Positions 44,900-62,530 of a DNA stretch of 64,000 bases are shown in pieces. The stretch spans positions 2,418,001 through 2,482,000 of the forward strand of contig NZ_JAUSXB010000001.1 of NCBI RefSeq assembly GCF_030823375.1, read 5' to 3'. The notes below the pieces were generated by a model, which was given only the letters and a program-made list of their open reading frames with translations, was not told where the DNA came from and made no database searches. A program made the translations under genes and the position numbers. This DNA is from Pseudarthrobacter siccitolerans (GTDB taxonomy: Bacteria; Actinomycetota; Actinomycetes; Actinomycetales; Micrococcaceae). Each line of letters starts with the position of its first letter. The first letter of the stretch is position 1.

Positions 44900-45435
44900 G
44901 ACCACAAAAGATCAAAAAACTAATTCACGAGAGAACCACGAAAACCAACCACACCCAACAACCACCAACCCCCAAAAAGAGGCCAGTCATCACCAAGCGC
45001 AGCCAGATCCAGGTTCATATTCTTGGAAATTGCTTCTTATAAAAGATGCTCGCGTCCACTATGTAGTTCTCAAACAACAACCCCAAACCACACACCCCAC
45101 ACAACAACCCCCGAAAGGGCCTCCGCGCATGATCGGTGCAGCCAGGAAACCAGAAACAAACAAACCCAGGGGAACCACAGCCAAAGCCACGAACAACCCC
45201 CGGCCCTGTTGCCTCAGGACCCAACAGTGTGCCAAACACTAAACCACCCGCACCCCAACCCCGCCGTTCCAGGACACCAAAGCATCCGTACTAGACAAGA
45301 AAGAAACACAAGCAGCCGCTATTCGTTGATATTCCACCCATGAGCACCCGCCGCAGAACTTGCGTCTGCGCAACGGGCTTTTACTCCTGACAAACCCCCA
45401 CACCACATACATGGCATGAACAATCCGTAGGTGCT

Positions 45436-46966
<1,531 letters not shown>

Positions 46967-47199
46967 AAGAAAAACAGACACAACCCCCAGCCCCGGGAAA
47001 ACGGGACCAAAAGCTGCACAAAATTTGAAACCAGCTGTAAAAACCAGACCACCCACAGGGGCGGGCAGCCCGGCAAATCCAACCAATTTAATAAAAAATC
47101 GGTATCAACAAACTTGGCACACTATTGAGTTCTCAAACAACAGACACACCCGACACCACCCAAACCAAACATTCAGGATCGCTCCGGAGCAACTTTTCA

Positions 47200-47228
47200 A
47201 AGTTACCCGACCCGCACCAGCTTTGCAA
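47200..47228 (-). promoter_or_regulatory. Candidate rRNA operon 2 promoter with altered minus-10
   Basis: TTGCAA, 17-base spacer, and TAACTT where operons 1 and 3 have TAAGTT. The change (47202) is at a weakly conserved position of the hexamer. Confidence 0.5.
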
Positions 47229-47520
47229 ATCAACGTTTCCGCGATTACCAGCATCGAACGATCAGCCCCACCCGAACCGGCACGCCCAAAAGCGAACCAT
47301 TTTCCAGGCCATTTGAAGAAGGGGGTTGGCCGCAAACTTTCCGCATCAGCGGCGGCGACTCAGAAAACAATACACGCCCACACACCAACCCGCAAATCCA
47401 CCCCCACCCCACCCCCACACCCCCCAGAAACCAAGGAATTTCAGGGGGTGTCTCAAGGGATCGAGGCTCCGGCGGGGAGGACCGGCTCGTATGCGCTGCC
47501 TCACATTCGCGCTGCGTCTG

Positions 47521-50564
<3,044 letters not shown>

Positions 50565-50604
50565 TTATCCGGAGGGTGTCAGCAGATCTGCACGCACAGC
50601 ACGA

Positions 50605-50618
50605 CGTGAACGTTCACG
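50605..50618. promoter_or_regulatory. Palindromic LacI-family operator candidate
   Basis: CGTGAACGTTCACG is a perfect 14-bp palindrome, 62 bases upstream of the lacZ start and just past the lacI stop. It has the central CG and symmetrical half-sites typical of LacI-family operators. Confidence 0.7.
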
Positions 50619-50662
50619 GTGACGAACCCAGCCTACCGTTATTTGCCCGTCTTGAGTAGGGT

Positions 50663-51670
50663 TCAGGCGGATTGCCGAAGCACCAGCTGGTGCTTGAGGA
50701 CCAGCTTGGCCTCCTCACTCCCGGCTTCGATGGCGCCGCTGAGAAGATTGTCCACGAGGTCGACGGCGGACCGGCCTACCGCCCTGAGGTCCAGTGCCAG
50801 CGTGGTCAGCTCCGGCGTCACGAGCTCCCCCAGGGGTATACCGTCCATCCCAATCACCGCGCAGTCCCCGGGAACAGTCCTTCCGGTGTCGGACAGGGCT
50901 TTCAAGGCCCCCGCCGCCATCAGGTCATTGAACACCAGCAGCCCGTCGATCCCGCTGTGTTCCTCGAGCATTGACCGGACTGCGCCGCGGGCCGCGGGCG
51001 CGGTGTCTGCGCTGCGGCGGACGATGAGCTCAATGCCCGCATCGGCGGCCGCTGCGGCCACGGCAACTCCACGGGTAGTGGCCGGGCCCTCCTGGTCCGA
51101 GTCGAGGTAGGCGATCCGCCGGCGATGGTCCGCCTCGAAGCGATGGAGTGCAAGCCCGGCCCCGTGCAAGTAGTCGAAAGAGATGCCCCCGGCAGCTTGC
51201 CCCGCCGGATAATCCAGCACCACCACCGGGCGCCAGCCCATCATGGCCTGGGCATCATTCGAGAGCGCTCCGAGATAGCCGATAAGGGCATCAACCTGCG
51301 GTGCGAGCCGGGTTACGGCATCCAGGCCGCTCCCGCTGCCGTGGCCAAAATCATCAACCACCACGTTCCAGCCGCGCTGGGTTGCTACTTCCACCACGCT
51401 GGACGCAAAAGCCGGGAAATACGGGTTGGTGAGGTCCGGTATGGCCAGCCCCAGGGAAGTCCGGGCTCCCTGCACCAGGCCCTTCGCAAATCGGCTGGGC
51501 GTGTAACCGAGCTCCGCCGCCAGCTGCTGGACGCGCTCCCGGGTGGCCGGGCTGATTCCTGGCATCTCGTTCATTGCGCGGGTCACAGTTTGGCGCGAGA
51601 CACCCGCGGCGGCCGCAACATCCAGGATCGTTGCTCGCTGGATGCGGGGTGCGCGGGAACGTGAGGCCAT
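50663..51670 (-). CDS. LacI-family transcriptional regulator of lacZ
   Basis: 335 aa. ATG 51670 begins MASRSRAPRIQRATILDVAA; an upstream open extension lacks family sequence. Helix-turn-helix with hinge: ATILDVAAAAGVSRQTVTRA, SPATRERVQQLAAELGYTPS, then the periplasmic-binding-like sensor from TSLGLAIPDLTNPYFPAFAS through SGIDGLLVFNDLMAAGALKA to GDCAVIGMDGIPLGELVTPE. It lies 119 bases upstream of lacZ on the same strand with a palindromic operator in between. The obvious role is galactoside-responsive repression of lacZ and perhaps of itself. Confidence 0.92.
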   Translation of the reverse strand: MASRSRAPRIQRATILDVAAAAGVSRQTVTRAMNEMPGISPATRERVQQLAAELGYTPSRFAKGLVQGARTSLGLAIPDLTNPYFPAFASSVVEVATQRGWNVVVDDFGHGSGSGLDAVTRLAPQVDALIGYLGALSNDAQAMMGWRPVVVLDYPAGQAAGGISFDYLHGAGLALHRFEADHRRRIAYLDSDQEGPATTRGVAVAAAAADAGIELIVRRSADTAPAARGAVRSMLEEHSGIDGLLVFNDLMAAGALKALSDTGRTVPGDCAVIGMDGIPLGELVTPELTTLALDLRAVGRSAVDLVDNLLSGAIEAGSEEAKLVLKHQLVLRQSA

Positions 51671-51733
51671 GACGGTAAGTCTAGGCGGGTGTGGTCGGGA
51701 GGGTCCGGAGCATTCAGCGGATCCGGGCAGAAC

Positions 51734-51798
51734 CTGGTGGAGGGTTTCGCGGATCGGTGCGGAAAGTGATGGGGCGTCCCCCGGACCGGTGCGGGAGG
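51734..51798 (+). repeat. About 31-32-bp repeat array, left part (interrupted by IS3 element)
   Basis: Two units, ending GGATCGGTGCGGAAA and GGACCGGTGCGGGAG, the second starting GTGATGGGGCGTCCCCC. The array resumes at 53093 after the insertion element. Confidence 0.6.
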
Positions 51799-51866
51799 TG
51801 GGGTTAACCTCTGTTGGTGGACACCTGAAGTAGCGGGATCCTGGGATTCTGCGGGAAGGTGTTCTT

Positions 51867-52178
51867 GTGAGCACGACACGACGTAAATTCACTCCGGAGT
51901 ATCGGCGGGAGGCTGCGCGCCTTGTCATCGATACGGGCCGGCCGGTCGCGCCGGTGGCCCGGGAGCTGGGTCTGGGTGAGCAGTTGCTTGGCCGGTGGGT
52001 GGCTCAGGAACGGGCCCGGCTGGAGGCTCCCGAGGAGTTCGCTGCGGCTGAGACGGAGAAGTCTGAGCTGGAGCGTTTGCGCAGGGAGAACGCGCAGTTG
52101 CGGATGGATAACGAGTTCCTGGGAAAAGCCGCAGCCTTCTTCGCTTCCAAGCAGCAGAATCGGAATGCTTCGAGCTGA
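51867..52178 (+). CDS. IS3-family transposase OrfA
   Basis: 103 aa from GTG. HTH_Tnp_1-type DNA-binding domain: RRKFTPEYRREAARLVIDTG and VAPVARELGLGEQLLGRWVA, then a leucine-zipper-like stretch SELERLRRENAQLRMDNEFL. It binds the element ends. The stop overlaps the OrfB start (TGATG). OrfB lies in the minus-1 frame, so an OrfAB fusion by frameshifting is also possible, but I see no obvious slippery A-run. Confidence 0.92.
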   Translation: MSTTRRKFTPEYRREAARLVIDTGRPVAPVARELGLGEQLLGRWVAQERARLEAPEEFAAAETEKSELERLRRENAQLRMDNEFLGKAAAFFASKQQNRNASS

Positions 52179-53062
52179 TGGAGGCCGAGAAGGCTAACTA
52201 CCCGGTCCAGCGGATGGCCCGGCTTTTGCGAGTGTCCCGGTCCGGGTTCTACGCCTGGCGCCGACGAAGCTCCGAGGAGTCGGAGCGGGCCGTGCTGCGG
52301 GCGGAACTTGATGCGAAGGTCCGGCGGGTGCACCGGGATTCGACCGGGATCTACGGGGCGCCCAGGGTGCAGGCCGCGTTGGCCAGGAACGGGACCGGTG
52401 TTGACCGGAAGACTGTGGCCGCGTCGATGCGTCGGCAAGGCCTGGAAGGAATCTCGCCACGGCGGTTCCGCCCGGTAGCGCCGATCGGTGAGGCGCGGGT
52501 GCATTCGATCCCTGATCTGGTGGCCAGAAAGTGGGACACTGGCGAGCTGGATGCGGTCTGGATCTCGGACATTACGTACCTGCGCACCGGTGAAGGGTGG
52601 GTGTATTTGTGTGCTGTCAGGGATGCCTGCTCCCGGCGTGTGATTGGGTGGGCGATGGACTCCACCCAAATCACCAGCCTGGTGGAGCGGGCGCTGCGCA
52701 TGGCCTACGTCCTGCGCGGCGGCGGCCCGGCCGGGGTGGTGTTCCATGCAGACCGCGGCACCCAGTACACCTCCGCCCAGCTCAACGACGTCTGCTCCGG
52801 GTTGGGTATTAGGCAGTCGGTCGGGCGGACAGGCGTGTGCTGGGACAACGCGATGCAGGAGTCCTTCTGGTCGACCCTGAAAACCGAGTTCTACGACCGG
52901 CGCCGGTGGACAACAAGGCAGGACGCGATCCGGGAAACCGGACGCTGGATCGAGGAGTTCTACAACCGCTCTCGACTCCACTCAGCCCTGGGCTACACCA
53001 CGCCGGTGGAACACGAACAGTTCCTCACCAGCAATAAACTTCAGCCGGCACAAGCCGCCTGA
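52178..53062 (+). CDS. IS3-family transposase OrfB (DDE integrase)
   Basis: 294 aa. N-terminal HTH_21 part YPVQRMARLLRVSRSGFYAW and GIYGAPRVQAALARNG, then the RNase H-like catalytic core with the three acidic residues in DAVWISDITYLRTGEG, VVFHADRGTQYTS and CWDNAMQESFWSTLKTEF. The C-terminus YNRSRLHSALGYTTPVEHEQ is typical. Intact. Confidence 0.94.
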   Translation: MEAEKANYPVQRMARLLRVSRSGFYAWRRRSSEESERAVLRAELDAKVRRVHRDSTGIYGAPRVQAALARNGTGVDRKTVAASMRRQGLEGISPRRFRPVAPIGEARVHSIPDLVARKWDTGELDAVWISDITYLRTGEGWVYLCAVRDACSRRVIGWAMDSTQITSLVERALRMAYVLRGGGPAGVVFHADRGTQYTSAQLNDVCSGLGIRQSVGRTGVCWDNAMQESFWSTLKTEFYDRRRWTTRQDAIRETGRWIEEFYNRSRLHSALGYTTPVEHEQFLTSNKLQPAQAA

Positions 53063-53092
53063 TCACCTGTCCACGATTTGCGGGTAACCCCA

Positions 53093-53165
53093 GAGGTGAT
53101 GGAGCGTTCCCTGGATGGGTGCGGAAGGTGATGGAGGGTTCCCTGGATGGGTGCGGGAGGTGGTG
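53093..53165 (+). repeat. About 32-bp repeat array, right part
   Basis: Two nearly identical 32-base units starting GTGATGGAGCGTTCCCTGG and GTGATGGAGGGTTCCCTGG, each ending GGGTGCGGAAG or GGGTGCGGGAG, then a partial third. Removing the IS3 element and one GAGG restores an uninterrupted array with 51734-51798. Confidence 0.7.
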
Positions 53166-53195
53166 GTGCGTGTTGGTGGTTTTGGGGGTTAAAGC

Positions 53196-53234
53196 AGAGT
53201 AGGGCCCTGACGTCGTTTGTCAGGGCCCTACTCT
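53196..53234 (-). terminator. Terminator of rRNA operon 3
   Basis: 16-bp perfect stem AGAGTAGGGCCCTGAC (53196-53211) / GTCAGGGCCCTACTCT (53219-53234), followed on the minus strand by GCTTTAA. Unlike the stem of operons 1 and 2. Confidence 0.88.
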
Positions 53235-53243
53235 TTAATTTAT

Positions 53244-53360
53244 GTCCGGCGGTGACCTACTCTCCCACACCCTCCCGGGTGCAGTACCATCGGCGCTGTG
53301 GGTCTTAGCTTCCGGGTTCGGAATGGGACCGGGCGTTTCCCCCACGCTATGACCGCCGTA
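53244..53360 (-). rRNA. rrf: 5S rRNA, operon 3
   Basis: Same sequence as the other two copies; a single base deletion and two substitutions lie in the following 23S-5S spacer (e.g. GTCTTTGAAG against GTCTTTCGAAG). Confidence 0.96.
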
Positions 53361-53594
53361 ACCCTTCTACCCGTCACACACCCTTTGCGGGGTGGTGTGG
53401 GAAATCTGTGGTTACAACATGTTCTGCAGTGATGCAGCAGTGGTGTTGTTATTCAATTGTGTGTTCCTGTGGCAACGAAACCATTGGTTTGGTTTGTTGT
53501 TTGGGAACCACATAGTGGACGCAAGCAGTCTTGTTTCTTTTTACCATCACCTGGTGTGAACGTCTTTGAAGAGTCCGTTCACGGTGGATGGTGT

Positions 53595-58801
<5,207 letters not shown>

Positions 58802-59034
58802 AAGAAAAACAGACACAACCCCCAGCCCCGGGAAAACGGGACCAAAAGCTGCACAAAATTTGAAACCAGCTGTAAAAACCAGACCACCCACAGGGGCGGG
58901 CAGCCCGGCAAATCCAACCAATTTAATAAAAAATCGGTATCAACAAACTTGGCACACTATTGAGTTCTCAAACAACAGACACACCCGACACCACCCAAAC
59001 CAAACATTCAGGATCGCTCCGGAGCAACTTTTCA

Positions 59035-59063
59035 AACTTACCCGACCCGCCGTCCCGATGCAA
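59035..59063 (-). promoter_or_regulatory. Candidate rRNA operon 3 promoter
   Basis: Minus-35 TTGCAT, 17-base spacer and minus-10 TAAGTT. Homology with operons 1 and 2 ends about here: leader and minus-10 are shared, but the sequence upstream of the spacer is different. Confidence 0.55.
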
Positions 59064-59356
59064 ATCCGCGTTCCAGGATCTTCATCGGTGGGAAGTCGTC
59101 CCCACTTCTTCTGCGGCGCTCGAAAGCCCTGCCAGATTTGGTCTTTATTTGGGGGTTTTGGCCGCCCGCGGTGACCAGCTCTTCACTGTCTCCCCCGCGG
59201 CGACTTAGAAAACAATACACCTCCACAGGCACCACCGCAAATCCCCTCCGGAGGCGGTCCTGAACCCCGGGAGTCCGGGGCAGAACCGGACATGGGCACC
59301 CTCGGTGGGCTAACCGCCGTCGTACTTCTTTCCTGTGTGCTGCGGCAGGGCCCTGA
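59064..59356. other. Region upstream of rRNA operon 3 promoter
   Basis: No gene recognised. An AAAACAATACACCTCCACAG segment near 59210 resembles the AAAACAATACACGCCCACAC segment upstream of operons 1 and 2, so it may be part of a shared upstream promoter or activation region. Confidence 0.35.
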
Positions 59357-59429
59357 TTTCGACAGGCTCAATCACGGGGCGAGTCGACAGCTCAATCTCC
59401 GGGTTCTTCGACAGGCTCAATCACCGGGC
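59357..59429. repeat. Three tandem copies of a TTCGACAGGCTCAATCAC repeat
   Basis: TTTCGACAGGCTCAATCACG (59357), GTCGACAGCTCAATCTCC (about 59382) and TTCGACAGGCTCAATCACCG (59407), spaced about 24-25 bases. Similar TTTCGACA(A/G)GCTCAA motifs are widespread intergenic repeats in this group of bacteria, as I recall; the tandem arrangement is visible here. Confidence 0.65.
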
Positions 59430-59445
59430 ATGCGGCTTAAACAGC

Positions 59446-59481
59446 AGAAGGGCCGGCAACCGTGAGGTTGCCGGCCCTTCT
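59446..59481 (-). terminator. Terminator of the ribosomal protein operon
   Basis: Perfect 16-bp stem AGAAGGGCCGGCAACC (59446-59461) / GGTTGCCGGCCCTTCT (59466-59481), loop GTGA, 28 bases past the rpsN stop. Confidence 0.9.
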
Positions 59482-59508
59482 CAAGCAGCCGGTATCAGCA
59501 GTACTGAA

Positions 59509-59814
59509 TTACCAGGAAGACTTGGTAACGCCAGGGAGCTCGCCCCTGTGTGCCATGTCGCGGAAGCGGACACGGGAGATACCGAACTTCTGGAGGGTAC
59601 CGCGGGGGCGGCCGTCGATGATGTCGCGGTTACGCAGACGGATCGGGGACGCGTTGCGGGGCAGCTTCTGCAGGCCCAGGCGGGCTGCTTCACGTGCTTC
59701 GTCGGTTGCGTTTTCGTCAACCAGGGTCTTCTTCAGCTCAAGGCGCTTTGCAGCGTAACGCTCAACGATGACCTTGCGCTGCTCGTTGCGAGCAATCTTG
59801 GACTTCTTAGCCAT
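59509..59814 (-). CDS. rpsN: 30S ribosomal protein S14, zinc-free type
   Basis: 101 aa component of the small-subunit head. [20 protein letters not shown] opens the long form. The C-terminal part has [40 protein letters not shown] and ends in LPGVTKSSW. The CxxC pairs of the short zinc form are absent. Its Shine-Dalgarno (GAGGAG) lies inside the 3' end of rpmG. Last gene of the operon. Confidence 0.97.
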   Translation of the reverse strand: MAKKSKIARNEQRKVIVERYAAKRLELKKTLVDENATDEAREAARLGLQKLPRNASPIRLRNRDIIDGRPRGTLQKFGISRVRFRDMAHRGELPGVTKSSW

Positions 59815-59816
59815 GT

Positions 59817-59984
59817 TTAGCGCTCCTCTCGGAATTCGACGTGCTGGCGGATCTTGGGGTCGTACTTCTTCAGGACCATACGGTCCGGATCGTTACGACG
59901 GTTCTTGCGGGTTACGTAGGTGTAACCCGTGCCCGCGGTCGACTTGAGCTTGATGATCGGACGTACGTCCTTGTCCTTAGCCAC
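59817..59984 (-). CDS. rpmG: 50S ribosomal protein L33, zinc-free type
   Basis: 55 aa from GTG 59984: the product begins with Met then [20 protein letters not shown], continues [20 protein letters not shown] and ends [10 protein letters not shown]. The cysteine pairs of the zinc-binding L33 form are missing. The GTG overlaps the rpmB stop by one base (TAGTG), so the two are translationally coupled. Two bases separate its stop from the rpsN start. Confidence 0.95.
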   Translation of the reverse strand: MAKDKDVRPIIKLKSTAGTGYTYVTRKNRRNDPDRMVLKKYDPKIRQHVEFREER

Positions 59985-60220
59985 TAGAGCTTCACCCCAC
60001 GAGCGAGAATGCTGGCGACGACAACGTCGATGCCGCGTACGTCGATGGTCTTGATGCCCTTTGCAGATACCTGCAGCGTGACATTACGGCGCAGGGACGG
60101 AACCCAGTAGCGCTTCTTCTGAATGTTCGGATCGAACCGACGCTTGTTGCGGCGGTGCGAGTGCGAAATGCTGTGCCCAAAGCCCGGCTCGGCCCCGGTC
60201 ACTTGGCAGTGTGCTGCCAT
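59984..60220 (-). CDS. rpmB: 50S ribosomal protein L28, zinc-free type
   Basis: 78 aa. [20 protein letters not shown], then [20 protein letters not shown] and [20 protein letters not shown]. Only one Cys remains near the N-terminus, so no zinc ribbon. AGGAG lies just upstream of the ATG. First gene of rpmB-rpmG-rpsN, the order of the zinc-independent alternative set in mycobacteria, where an rpsR2 gene follows; here no rpsR follows. Confidence 0.96.
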   Translation of the reverse strand: MAAHCQVTGAEPGFGHSISHSHRRNKRRFDPNIQKKRYWVPSLRRNVTLQVSAKGIKTIDVRGIDVVVASILARGVKL

Positions 60221-60548
60221 GACTTCTCCTCAAGAATTGAAAGTAATGATCCGCATATCTGCTGCTGGACCATGCTGCTAAGGGCGACCCAAAAGTGAAG
60301 AAGGGCAACGGTTAGTCACGCAACTTGAGCCCCTAACTACCGGCCACCCTGGAGAAATTACCGGGCAACCGGAGCAATTGCGCACGCTCCGCGCACTTAG
60401 CGCCTACCAAGTCTACGAGTTCACGCAATTAAAGACCAATCCGGTGGAAGAGGGTGTATAAGCGCCCGCCTGCAACTGGCCTGCAGACATAGCAAATACA
60501 GGCGCCTTTTCACAGCTTAATGAAAGCTTCCGGGAGCATCTTTGAAGC
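60221..60548. other. Divergent spacer between rpmB and the ferric-reductase gene
   Basis: 328 bases with outward-facing genes at both ends, so it should hold both promoters. A TGAAAGTAATGATC segment next to rpmB only loosely resembles a Zur box. No gene seen. Confidence 0.4.
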
Positions 60549-62021
60549 ATGAAGACGCAGCTCCCGCCGGCAACTCCGGCCACCAGCAGCTCCGGCCGCC
60601 CGGAGCTTTCATCACCATCAGCGAAGTGGCCGGCCCGCGGCTGGTTCGCCCGCCAGTACCGGCAGCGCATGCTGCGGACGGACCTCCTGACGGTCATTGC
60701 CTGGGCCTCCGTTGCCGCCGCAATTTCCCTCTGGCTTGCCGACGGCGGGGCCACCAACATCACGTCACCCGCCTCACTGTTCACGGCGGCGGGGATCGTG
60801 GCCGGGCTGGCGGGCATGGACCTGGTCCTGCTCATGCTCCTCCTGGCGGCAAGAATCCCTTTCATTGACCGCACCATCGGCCACGACCGCGCGCTGGAGT
60901 TCCACGGCAAGCTAGGCAAGCCCTCCCTTTACCTGCTTTTGGCACACGGTGGCCTGCTCGTCATTGGGTACGGCATGGCCGAAGGACTGGATCCGGTCAG
61001 CGAGTCCATCAACCTGTGGGTCCAGGTGCCCGACATGTGGTTGGCGTTCGTCTCCATGGCGCTCTTCATCGCTGTCGTGGTGACGTCCCTGGTGGCTGTC
61101 CGCCGCCGTTTCCCCTACGAGTTCTGGTATGTGGTCCACCTCCTCACGTATGCCGCGGTGGCAACGTCGCTGCCCCACCAGTTCAGTGTGGGCGGGCTCT
61201 TCGCGGCAGGCACCTGGCAGCGCTGGTACTGGCTTGCCATCTGCATCTACACAGGCAGCGCCTTGCTGTACTTCCGCGTCTTGGAACCGGTGCTGGCCAC
61301 GGCACGGCACCAGCTGACCGTGGCCGGGGTGGAGGCTGTGGCGCCGGGCGTGGTGAACATCGTCATGAGAGGGCGCCGACTGGACCAGCTGGCGGGAACG
61401 GGCGGACGCTTCTTCATCTGGCGCTTCCTGGCCCCGGGAATGTGGTGGCATCCCCATCCGTTCAGCCTGTCCGCCGAACCTGTCGTCCACGGTCCGGACG
61501 GCCAGGGCACGCTGCGGGTCACCGTTCGGAACCTTGGAAACGGTTCGGCCCAGCTCCTCCGGCTGCGAAAGGGGACCAAGGTGGCGCTGGAAGGTCCTTA
61601 CGGGCTGCTCAGCACGGCCGCCCGGACCAAGAACAAGGTAGTGATGATCGGCGCCGGCATCGGCATCACCCCCCTGCGCGCCCTTCTGGAAACCACGCCC
61701 TTCGCTCCCGGCGAGGCGACGGTCCTGCTCCGCGGCCACACAAACCAGGAGCTTTACCTCAGCAGCGAAATCCTTGACCTCTGCCAGGCCCGTGGGGTCC
61801 GGCTCTTCCATCTCACCGGGCCCCGGGCCCACGGCCCCTCCACTTGGCTTCCCGAGGACGCCGTCGGGAACGACTACAGCCTGGCCTCCTACGTGCCGGA
61901 CATCGCGGATTCGGACGTCTACGTCTGTGGTCCGGCGGCCTGGGCGGCCAACGTCATAGAGGATGCCGGAAGTGCCGGCGTCCCCGGGGAACAGATCCAT
62001 CACGAAAGGTTTGACTGGTGA
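60549..62021 (+). CDS. Ferric-reductase-like transmembrane flavocytochrome with FAD/NAD(P)H domain
   Basis: 490 aa. A 40-residue cytoplasmic tail precedes about six membrane segments (LTVIAWASVAAAISLWLADG, GMDLVLLMLLLAARIPFIDR, LYLLLAHGGLLVIGYGM, AFVSMALFIAVVVTSLVAVR and others) with His pairs that could bind two haems (HGKLGK...LLLAHGG and WYVVHLLTY...SLPHQF). The C-terminal half is a ferredoxin-reductase-like module: FAD loop WWHPHPFSLS (HPFSLS), NAD(P)H sites MIGAGIGITPLRALLE and DVYVCGPAAW. It moves electrons from cytoplasmic NAD(P)H across the membrane. The stop overlaps the next start (GTGA), coupling it to a flavin-carrying outside protein. Confidence 0.9.
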   Translation: MKTQLPPATPATSSSGRPELSSPSAKWPARGWFARQYRQRMLRTDLLTVIAWASVAAAISLWLADGGATNITSPASLFTAAGIVAGLAGMDLVLLMLLLAARIPFIDRTIGHDRALEFHGKLGKPSLYLLLAHGGLLVIGYGMAEGLDPVSESINLWVQVPDMWLAFVSMALFIAVVVTSLVAVRRRFPYEFWYVVHLLTYAAVATSLPHQFSVGGLFAAGTWQRWYWLAICIYTGSALLYFRVLEPVLATARHQLTVAGVEAVAPGVVNIVMRGRRLDQLAGTGGRFFIWRFLAPGMWWHPHPFSLSAEPVVHGPDGQGTLRVTVRNLGNGSAQLLRLRKGTKVALEGPYGLLSTAARTKNKVVMIGAGIGITPLRALLETTPFAPGEATVLLRGHTNQELYLSSEILDLCQARGVRLFHLTGPRAHGPSTWLPEDAVGNDYSLASYVPDIADSDVYVCGPAAWAANVIEDAGSAGVPGEQIHHERFDW

Positions 62022-62530
62022 AAATACGCGGAACAGTGGCAGCGGCCCTGGCCTCGGCCGGGATCCTCCTGGCGGGCTGGCAGGCAGGCACCCAGGTGGG
62101 TGGCATCAGCACCGTCGCATCAAGTACGACGGCGACAGGCACCACGGGTTCGGCGGGTACGGGTTCGACCGGCTCAGGTTCCTCCGGGTGGGCTGGATCG
62201 TCCGGGTCCTCCGGCACTTCGAGCTCTTCCGGCTCGACGAGCTCTTCCGGTTCCTCCGGCACCTATAAGGGAACCGCTGTGCAGACCCGATTCGGTCCCG
62301 TGCAGGTCCAGATCACAGTGGCCAACGGAAAGATCACGGATGTCACAGCCCTCCAGCTGACCAACACCGACGGCAAGTCGATCCAGATCAGCAACCGCGC
62401 GGCACCCCTGCTCAAGAGCAAGGTCCTGGCGGCACAGTCGGCAGATGTCCAAACCGTCAGCGGCGCCACCATTACCAGCGACGCCTACCTGACCTCACTC
62501 CAGGCAGCCATCGATGCAGCCAACCTCTAA
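62018..62530 (+). CDS. Extracytoplasmic FMN-binding protein with Ser/Gly linker
   Basis: 170 aa from GTG. N-terminal signal or anchor (TVAAALASAGILLAGWQAG), then a low-complexity Ser/Gly/Thr linker of about 50 residues (about 35-83), then an FMN_bind domain: YKGTAVQTRFGPVQVQITVA, NGKITDVTALQLTNTDGKSI and VQTVSGATITSDAYLTSLQA. SGAT carries the Thr expected to be joined to FMN through a phosphoester bond by ApbE. It is the probable electron acceptor on the outer face, receiving electrons from the ferric-reductase-like protein. The 3' end overlaps the ApbE gene by 17 bases. Confidence 0.9.
   Translation: MKIRGTVAAALASAGILLAGWQAGTQVGGISTVASSTTATGTTGSAGTGSTGSGSSGWAGSSGSSGTSSSSGSTSSSGSSGTYKGTAVQTRFGPVQVQITVANGKITDVTALQLTNTDGKSIQISNRAAPLLKSKVLAAQSADVQTVSGATITSDAYLTSLQAAIDAANL

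Larger units (their letters stand above)
51799..53092 (+). mobile_element. Complete IS3-family insertion sequence (1,294 bp)
   Basis: Imperfect terminal inverted repeats of about 30 bp begin TGGGGTTAACC at the left and TGGGGTTACCC (reverse complement) at the right and share an internal GTGGACA..TGA. The flanks are GAGG (51795-51798) and GAGG (53093-53096), a 4-bp target duplication. Two overlapping transposase frames fill the inside. All catalytic residues are present, so it may be active. Confidence 0.85.

Noticed and set aside
60221..60260. Zur box upstream of rpmB
   Set aside because: TGAAAGTAATGATC has only one half resembling a Zur site; symmetry is poor.
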